A stretch of 64,000 nucleotides of DNA, from the NCBI RefSeq assembly GCF_958295425.1, contig NC_081154.1, positions 3,693,139 through 3,757,138 of the forward strand. The letters run 5' to 3'. The notes beneath the pieces were generated by a model. It did no database searches and was not told the DNA's origin. It saw only the letters and a program-made list of their open reading frames with translations. A program made the translations under genes and the position numbers. Positions 57,499-64,000 of this stretch are shown in pieces. Origin of the DNA: Solea solea (taxonomy: Eukaryota; Chordata; Actinopteri; Pleuronectiformes; Soleidae). Positions within the stretch are counted from its first letter, which is position 1, and every line of letters begins with the position of its first letter.

Positions 57499-57790
57499 TT
57501 TCTGTAACATTTGGGTTAAAAGATTGAAGATAAAAATGTATATTTAGCACAACTAGCAAACCTTTGGAAGCTAGTTAGCTAAATTAAAGACTAGCACGCC
57601 ACTCTGCTTGTCGTTCAGTGGTTCATAAAATAAGTTAACTTTAGGTAAATCTTTTACATAAGTACACATCAGCTCACTGACCACATAAACTGACTAATAA
57701 CTATAATAATATAAGTAAAGAAGATAAAGAAACCCACCGCTTTTTAGTTCTTAAAGCGACTGGCGGGAAATAAGATGTGTTCAGGTGCAT
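57499..57790 (-). promoter_or_regulatory. dmc1 5' leader: probable non-coding first exon and promoter
   Basis: The ATG exon is preceded by a good acceptor (GTTACAG, exon beginning at 57501, three bases before ATG), so an upstream non-coding exon is expected. A matching donor (AGCG followed by GTGGGT) ends a candidate exon at 57738 and would leave an intron of 236 bp. The transcription start lies somewhere above 57740; no TATA box is evident. An inference from splice signals. Confidence 0.5.
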
Positions 57791-59113
57791 CCGGAAATTG
57801 TGATTTTTCAAGTTTAATGAAGATATCTGACCCAGTTACTTAACACAACACAACACAACACTTTCATTCCAGGTGCTGAAGAAAGCATTGAACATAGCAC
57901 GGGGACATTTAAAATATTTTAATAATTTAATCTTTATTTACCAGAGTATTGATTTTATTCTAACATCAGCAGACATTGATATGTCAGGCACAAAAAGAGC
58001 AGGTGTAAATTACATTAATACAGTTATTGTGTGTTACATTTATACACCACATCTCTTCGCTAATCCTGCCATTTTAAGATGAAAGTCATTTTTGCCTAAT
58101 TATTTGGGAAAATTTGTTATTCATGGTTATATTTTTCTATATCTTACACTTGAAAATATTTATTGATGTAAAAAACTATTAAAAATGCAGTTAATGTGAC
58201 TCTATCTTAATGTAAACAGAAAGTTGGGCCTTTTGCTCAAACTCAATGTTGTTATATTGATAAAAGGTGCTGGATGAAAACTTGAGGCTATTCATTGGGT
58301 TCGGAGTTTTTATTAACACAGTCATGTTGAAAACAAAACAGACAGGTTTGCTTTGTGAACAAAGGCAACAGAAAGAGACGGAGACAGAGGTAAGACGTAA
58401 CTTTGTGTCTCTAATGGAAATATCGAGACGTTACATTAACCTTCAAACTATACCACATTCATGTGTCCAAAGAATAACGACAGGTTGTTTGCCTCAAATT
58501 GCAACACAATGTTGTATTTTACACCCTGTAGATGTACAGTGACAAAACCATCTTTCCCTCTTCGAGCAGTAGAACATCTGGTGTTGCTGCTTCATTCACT
58601 TCATTGGTGAAAATCAAAATATAATAAAAACATGAACGGTGGTTAGTTTGAAGAAAGAGCCATTGCACTTTGAATGACACACATTGTACAAGGGTCAAAC
58701 AGTCAGAATCTCACCATGTAGAAAAAGGTCACACTTGAGACCTTATTGTAGATGATACTCGTATCAATAAATACTGTCTACATTAAGTTCCCCTTTCATT
58801 CAGATAATTTATTAAAAAATAGGTCTTCAAATACAAGTGGAACCATAAAGAAAATGACAGTAAATAGATGTACAAACCATAGTATATTAAGGTTCTTCTG
58901 ACTGCCAACAGTTAGAATGACTGGTAACCTCCTGATTTTTTTCCTTATAACTTACCCATCTATACGTGTGTTTATTTAAAAAATGAAAAGACAACAGTGT
59001 TCCAGGAATTAAGTCTCTGCATGATGTTGGAGTAAGGAGAGACAGTGAGAGAGAAGTGTCAGAGATGCTTTTTATCATCCTGTGTCTCCTCCTCCTTTAT
59101 AAAAAGCTTTGCC
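57791..59113. other. Intergenic, dmc1 to tomm22
   Basis: AT-rich sequence with no gene or clear repeat. The right part may be an extended tomm22 3' UTR. Confidence 0.55.
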
Positions 59114-59119
59114 TTTATT
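59114..59119 (-). terminator. Candidate poly(A) signal of tomm22
   Basis: AATAAA on the minus strand 131 bases downstream of the tomm22 stop codon. A second copy lies further on, near 58.81 kb. Confidence 0.4.
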
Positions 59120-59249
59120 TTTAATTTTAACTTTAACTCTTTACAGCAGTTCTTTGCTCTTCTTCGTAAATCCCTCTGTCTCTCCTTGTGAACGACCCTG
59201 CCGTTATGCTACTGGCAGATCTCAGCCTTGTGTCTACTCTCCTTGTTGC

Positions 59250-61295
59250 TCATATCTTGCCAGGTGCAGGAGGCATCATACCCGGCATCCCGGCAGACAT
59301 TCCAGTGTTTGGTCCCAGAAGGATCTGGCGAGGAAGGGAACATTTTTTTTTTTAAAACCATGTCAATATTTGTTACATCCTACAGTTGAATTGAACCAAA
59401 ATTTGACAAATGCAGAACATCACTCAGTACGTTTACATGTACAGTTTAATTGAGCTATGGCCGTAGTGCGACTAAGACAAGCAATCTGACAACTTGCCCG
59501 AGTCTTTGTATACATGCGGAGGAGGAAATGGATTTATTGGCCGCGTATTTCTGACTCTACCCTGTAGGTGGCGCTGTATCACTCTATAAGTTAGTGCTTA
59601 CTGACTAACAGCAAATGGCGAGATTGACGGTTGCTGCGTTTCACGAAGAAAGACGCTGTATGATTTCCGGCAACAGTGCAGCTTATACGTCGTCTACTAC
59701 TTCTTGGTCAAAGACCATGAAGGAAATGTTGGTGCATGCACAGAGCTTTCAGTCTGATTCCAGTCCAACTAAGCATACATGCAGGAGTAATGACTATAAA
59801 TCACATTGTCCAGGTATGTTAGTCCCACTGAGGTTCAGCTAGTCTTAGTCAGATGTGTTTAGTAAGAAAACTGAATTATTGTCTTAGTCCAACTAAAATT
59901 TAAACATAAACGCACTGAGTGGAGTACCTTCCAAGTTGCTCTCAGCTGTTGCTTTGCAAACATGCACATGTACACTCACCTGTCGCTGCTGCTGTAACTG
60001 CTGTTGCTCCAGCTGTAGTCTTTCTGTCTCAAAAACTACAGGCAACACCAGAATCATGAAGGAGGTAGTGCCCACCCAGAGCGCGGCGCGGGAAAAACTG
60101 ATAAATAAGTAAACAAGGCAATTAGTAAATGAGACTCGAGAACACCATGACAGAACCTTTTGATCAGCCGAACTACACAAGCTCTGGTAAATGCACGCAC
60201 TGATAACGGACAAAGGTAAATGCTGCTTCAGAGACAAACCTGTAAATTTTCTTGGCCAGTGAGACGGAGCAAACTGCCGACACCTCAGCAGCTGAACGCA
60301 CTGTGTCGGGAAACATCTCTGTCAGGCCCCACAACCTCTCCACCAGTGTCTCATCCAGCTGAGGAAACACAGACAGGACATGAAACTAAAGATTGTATCG
60401 TGATATTTCAGTTGATTTTAACAACTGTTTAATCTAAAGCAAGGAGAACTTAAAATGTATAATTTTTTTCCACCATGCAAGTACTACAAATTGCAAATGT
60501 GGAATTGTTCAACCCTACATTAAAGCATTTATTTTTTATCTTTAAATATGCCTGTTATCTGCATATTTAGGGCTCGCCGTTCTTCTTAAAAATGTTGGAA
60601 ATTATGGCCACAGGATTCATTTATATTAATTTTCCCAAAACTGAGGGGGAAAAAGACTGTTTATCATGACTAATTATCATATTGATTACACTTTTATCTG
60701 GTACATATTGCACTGTTCCACAAGGGGTATTTTATTTCACTTACTTTTCACTTATTATATATCTATAATTACTTGGTACTAATCTGGCATTTCTGGGTGA
60801 TATTGAATTAACTCTGAATGACAGATTGACAATCATTTAAGTTTCAACTGCCCTGTTTAGACAGATGAATTTTACAGATAGTATTTTTTATATTTTCTGG
60901 TTCTAAATAACGTCACAACGATTCAATTACATTCGATCTTTATAAATCGGTTCACCGTCAATGTATATTCTTTTGATTCTGCAATTACATTCATTCAAGA
61001 TAGCAACATATAGTGTTTAACCATTACACAATAGCATTACACAGACCGAGTCTGGACAGACGGCTCATGCAGCTTTACAGGTAACTAGCCTCGTTAGCCA
61101 GCCTCATATAACCAAAAAAACAACAGTCTGAAAGCAGCAAAGTGCGACACAACAACCTTTTTTCCCCTTTCGTGTTTACATTTATGAATTACTCTTGAAT
61201 AACTATAAGACATTTACATCTTCGTCTTCATCGTCGTCAATCTCGTCCTCCGGGGGTCGGACAGACACCGGGGAAAGCTCTTCGATTGTGGCCAT
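59250..61295 (-). CDS. tomm22: Mitochondrial import receptor subunit TOM22 homologue
   Basis: Four coding exons: 61295-61218, 60358-60240, 60097-59980 and 59324-59250. They join to 129 residues plus stop (human 142). The start MATIEELSP has a good context (GGCC before ATG, G after). An acidic cytosolic N-terminus (EDEIDDDEDED) binds presequences in known TOM22. It is followed by LVERLWGLTEMFPDTVRSA, a single membrane anchor at about residues 71-88 (ALWVGTTSFMILVLPVVF), a glutamine-rich intermembrane stretch (LEQQQLQQQRQ) and the conserved tail ILLGPNTGMSAGMPGMMPP. The protein sits in the outer mitochondrial membrane as central receptor and organiser of the TOM complex. It lies about 1.5 kb upstream of dmc1 on the same strand. 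A minus-strand AATAAA 131 bases past the stop (59114-59119) is the likely poly(A) signal. A very secure identification. Confidence 0.95.
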
Positions 61296-61654
61296 GTCTC
61301 CTGCCTCTGTCCGCTGATATTTGTCGGCCTGGATCGGCTTCGTGTGCGGCGAATAAATCGCTAAAATGCGACCGTCAGTTGTAGTTGATTGATAACGACT
61401 TCCTGCAGATTATTAATGAAGCTAATGCTAAGATGCGTGTAGTCTGAGGTCAGTCGCAGAATGTCAGGCTGGATCCGGGTCGTATGACGACAGCGAAAAA
61501 CCGGGGGTCATTTTTTGCTCCGTCACAAAGTACACTGCGCCCCCTCTCGCAGGGGCTGCCTAATAACAGTCTGTACCAAGGTAAATGTCATCAAAGGCTC
61601 GGTGTGGAACTTTTATCGCCCTGAGGAATTCTGAGTAAATGTGCCTGTCTATAT

Positions 61655-61900
61655 GTGGTGTACATGATGAAACAAAGTACAAGTACTTCGTTACTGTACT
61701 TTACTTTGTTATTTGTATTTCTAGCATCTTTTACTTCACTATGTTTCCTAAAAAAATTGTGTACTTTTACTCTACTACATTTCCTTTCCTATCTTTGTCA
61801 CTCGTTACTACCAAATAAAATCAGAAGAATAAGAGCTGGTAATGGTCTGTATTTATATAGAGTGTTTCTAGTCTTGATGAGTTGATTTACACTATAGCTT
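61655..61900. repeat. GTAC/AAGTA-rich teleost repeat, reverse orientation
   Basis: ACAAGTACTTCGTTACTGTA, then TACTTTACTTTGTTATTTG and ATTTATATAGAGTGTTTCTAG mirror the copy at 9523-10005. Confidence 0.5.
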
Positions 61901-62577
61901 AGACTAGCAGAGCCAGAGCCAACTCATCATACCACTGAGCCACCATGGCTCAATATATGTCCAGGGTTAGTTTTATTTTAGCAGTAGAATCCACTTGGAA
62001 TACTTTTCATCTGCGCCTCTTACCATTTCCAGCCAGAGTGCAACTGTACGCAGCTGTCTCACTTTACTAGCGCAATGTAGCTGCTGTGCATTCACCAAAT
62101 AAATATAAAAAGAAACAAAGAAACAAGAAATTAATCACAAATATACATGTAAACAAGCTAGAGCTGGATTATGTCTCTTGGCTGGCCTGGGAGTGTCTCG
62201 GGGAATCTCAGAGGAACTGGTGGAAGTAGCCTGGGAGAGGAGTGTCAGGAAGCTCCTGCCTCCACGACCCAGACAAGCTGGAGAAGACAAGGACAAGATT
62301 AAAATGTACCAAATAAAGAAGACGTATTATGCATAAATACAACATAAATGTCTTATTTTCTGAGAAAAGGAGACATATTGAACAGCATTGTTTTGCTGAT
62401 GCAGCAGTGAAAAAGATCATGAATTTACTTCTTTAAAAAACATCTATGTCCCTACTGTTACATGAGAATGTATAGTTGTATTACTATATTAAGTTGCATT
62501 TTATTCTATGTTTTAACTGTTTTATTATATAACTTGATTGTCTTGTAAAGCTGTTTGTATCTTTGTAATATTCTTTA

Positions 62578-62612
62578 TTCTCTCTCTCTCTATCTATTTA
62601 TGTATCTGTCTG

Positions 62613-62647
<35 letters not shown>

Positions 62648-62648
62648 G
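62578..62648 (+). repeat. CT / CTAT microsatellite
   Basis: TCTC run passing into CTAT/CTGT tetranucleotides just before the CpG-rich promoter. Confidence 0.85.
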
Positions 62649-62689
62649 TTGTTGTTGTTAAAGTTGGATTCTGCTGACATGGCGTCGCG

Positions 62690-63045
62690 TCTGTAACGTG
62701 TGACCCAACAGACTTTCACCACCGACTGATCGTTTTCCTGGGAAGCTGCTGTTCTGGGAACGGCGGCGGGGGGAGAGTTGGTCGGCGGCGGTTGGTCATG
62801 GAAAAGTTCTGGGATGTAGGGATTCCTTGTTTACATCCTCCCGGAGTACGCCGCGGGGGCGGGGTTAGCGCCGCCCTCATTCTTTAGACCTGACGTCATT
62901 GTCGCTTGTGTGTTTTTTTTTTTTTTTATGAATGAAAGAATCCAACCTCAGAGAGAGAACAGCAGCAGCAGCAGCGGCGGCGGCGGAGTAATTCCGGGAA
63001 AAGGCGGACTGACATTTTGTCGCCGGAGTCGCTTCGACACAGCAG
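62690..63045 (+). promoter_or_regulatory. CpG-rich promoter and probable first (non-coding) exon of an unidentified plus-strand gene
   Basis: This interval is strikingly GC- and CpG-rich compared with the AT-rich sequence on both sides. It holds GC boxes near 62856-62875 (GGGGGCGGGG), a perfect cAMP-response palindrome TGACGTCA at 62891-62898, a T tract, and then a GCAGCAGCGGCGG-type leader. The leader ends in a strong donor, GCAG followed by GTACGTG, with the exon end at 63045. No reading frame in it is convincing, so the exon looks non-coding. The body of the gene would lie beyond the right edge. I cannot name it. Confidence 0.5.
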
Positions 63046-64000
63046 GTACGTGAACCATCATTTATTTCTACTCTATTGCCTTTAATAAACATTCAGCGAT
63101 GGCTTATTCGAGGCCGTGGGTGAGTATGGTACTGGTTTCCCCGACTAAAAGCGAGCAGGCAGCTGTTACTCAGCTCTTTTAATCTCTTCTGATCTCCTTT
63201 AGCTCGCCGCTGACCGTTGATGCTAGCTGCTAGCTGTTACTAGCATGTTTGAGATGATGCGGATATTTGGGCTCCGCTGCTCTCATTAAAGTCACACTGG
63301 TGTCATTTCCACAGCCACGTTATACCCTCACTTCCTTATGTAGTCTCGCGGGTGAATGGAATTTTAAAAGGATCCTTTAAAAGCCTTACTAAAATGGATG
63401 TCGAGGGCACTCGTGATGGCTGTTTACTATAGCAGCAGCAGCGGTGTCTCCCTATAAGGACAAGGGTGGATTCTGGATGTCCTGACGTTAATACATAGTT
63501 TGTAAGCAGTGGATATTGTTTTTTAGTTCAATATGTCTTATTAAATCGCACATGAACAAAGCCGTTTAACGCTAAACACCTTTGGTGGTTGTATTTTTGG
63601 GGTTTGGCAGAGCTGCGTTCACTTGTTGCGTTACTTAATAAGCTCTTAAGTGTTATTTATAGTAAAGTACAAGCGAGGATAATGTGTGCCGTTTAGACAG
63701 GCAGAAAAACAAACACGGGGAAAAAGACGCGGTCACGGTTGGTTTTCCAGGCTTGTGGACTGACTGGCAGTCTGAGTAAGCGGTTATTATTGCTGAATCA
63801 CCCTGACTTGACGAAAGTGAGGCGGCTGCCTGAACAGCCACTGTCCCTGCTGCTAACCATCCCAAGTTCCCACGCGTTTCGGGAAATATGGTTATTTTCA
63901 GAAAAACTACAAACCATTATGACCACTGCTGCATTAACTGTTTATGGGTCAGCACCTGTCTGTGCTGACGCTTCAGGCCTAATGTGCTCTCAAAGCTAGT
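63046..64000. other. Probable intron of the unidentified plus-strand gene at the right edge
   Basis: Starts at a strong GTACGTG donor and contains no frame I can relate to a known protein. It is moderately GC-rich for the first 250 bp. Confidence 0.4.

Larger units (their letters stand above)
61296..62689. other. tomm22 upstream region and spacer
   Basis: The first 250 bp are the tomm22 leader and promoter, moderately GC-rich with no TATA box. After that come a GTAC-rich teleost repeat (61655-61900) and a CTAT microsatellite. No coding exon was recognised. Confidence 0.55.

Noticed and set aside
62877..63092. 71-codon minus-strand frame with an alanine run
   Set aside because: Antisense of the GCAGCAGCGGCGG leader; the strand evidence (donor, promoter motifs) points to plus.

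Overview
This is nuclear DNA from a vertebrate, almost certainly a ray-finned fish of the percomorph type. The protein-coding exons match well-known vertebrate genes. They are split by GT-AG introns that are mostly 80-1500 bp, and the DNA between them carries dense microsatellites and several repeat families that recur in teleost genomes. There are no operons, CRISPR arrays or bacterial signals.

All seven genes I could identify lie on the minus strand. Read right to left, in the direction of transcription, they are tomm22 (59.2-61.3 kb, mitochondrial import receptor), dmc1 (53.5-57.5 kb, meiotic recombinase), gspt1 (42.2-51.9 kb, translation termination factor eRF3), rsl1d1 (37.2-40.6 kb, nucleolar ribosomal L1-domain protein), pirt (35.2-35.5 kb, single-exon two-pass membrane protein), tmem238l (33.7-34.1 kb, single-exon two-pass membrane protein) and the 5' two thirds of snx29 (2.7-32.0 kb, RUN/coiled-coil/PX sorting nexin). 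The last exons of snx29, including the PX domain, lie off the left edge. I traced rsl1d1, gspt1, dmc1 and tomm22 exon by exon; each joins into one uninterrupted frame of 364, 572, 342 and 129 residues. At the right edge a CpG-rich, GC-box/CRE-bearing stretch with a splice donor looks like the first exon of a plus-strand gene that I cannot name.

From memory of the human map, the window joins pieces that are separate in mammals: snx29/rsl1d1/gspt1 (human 16p13), tmem238l/pirt (17p12) and dmc1/tomm22 (22q13). The genes do not form one pathway. Most are housekeeping genes, with dmc1 meiotic and pirt sensory or membrane-associated in known relatives.

The remaining DNA, mostly the two large snx29 introns (2.8-12.5 and 13.2-21.0 kb), holds short elements with terminal inverted repeats (some nested, one with an apparent target-site duplication beside a splice donor), LINE fragments, L2-like 3' tails, a decayed tRNA-Arg and simple repeats. 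I found no convincing new biological system. The most interesting items are the mixed synteny, two inverted-repeat elements carrying internal minisatellite-like repeats, the insertion next to the snx29 exon-13 donor, and the transcription-factor motifs in the promoters.
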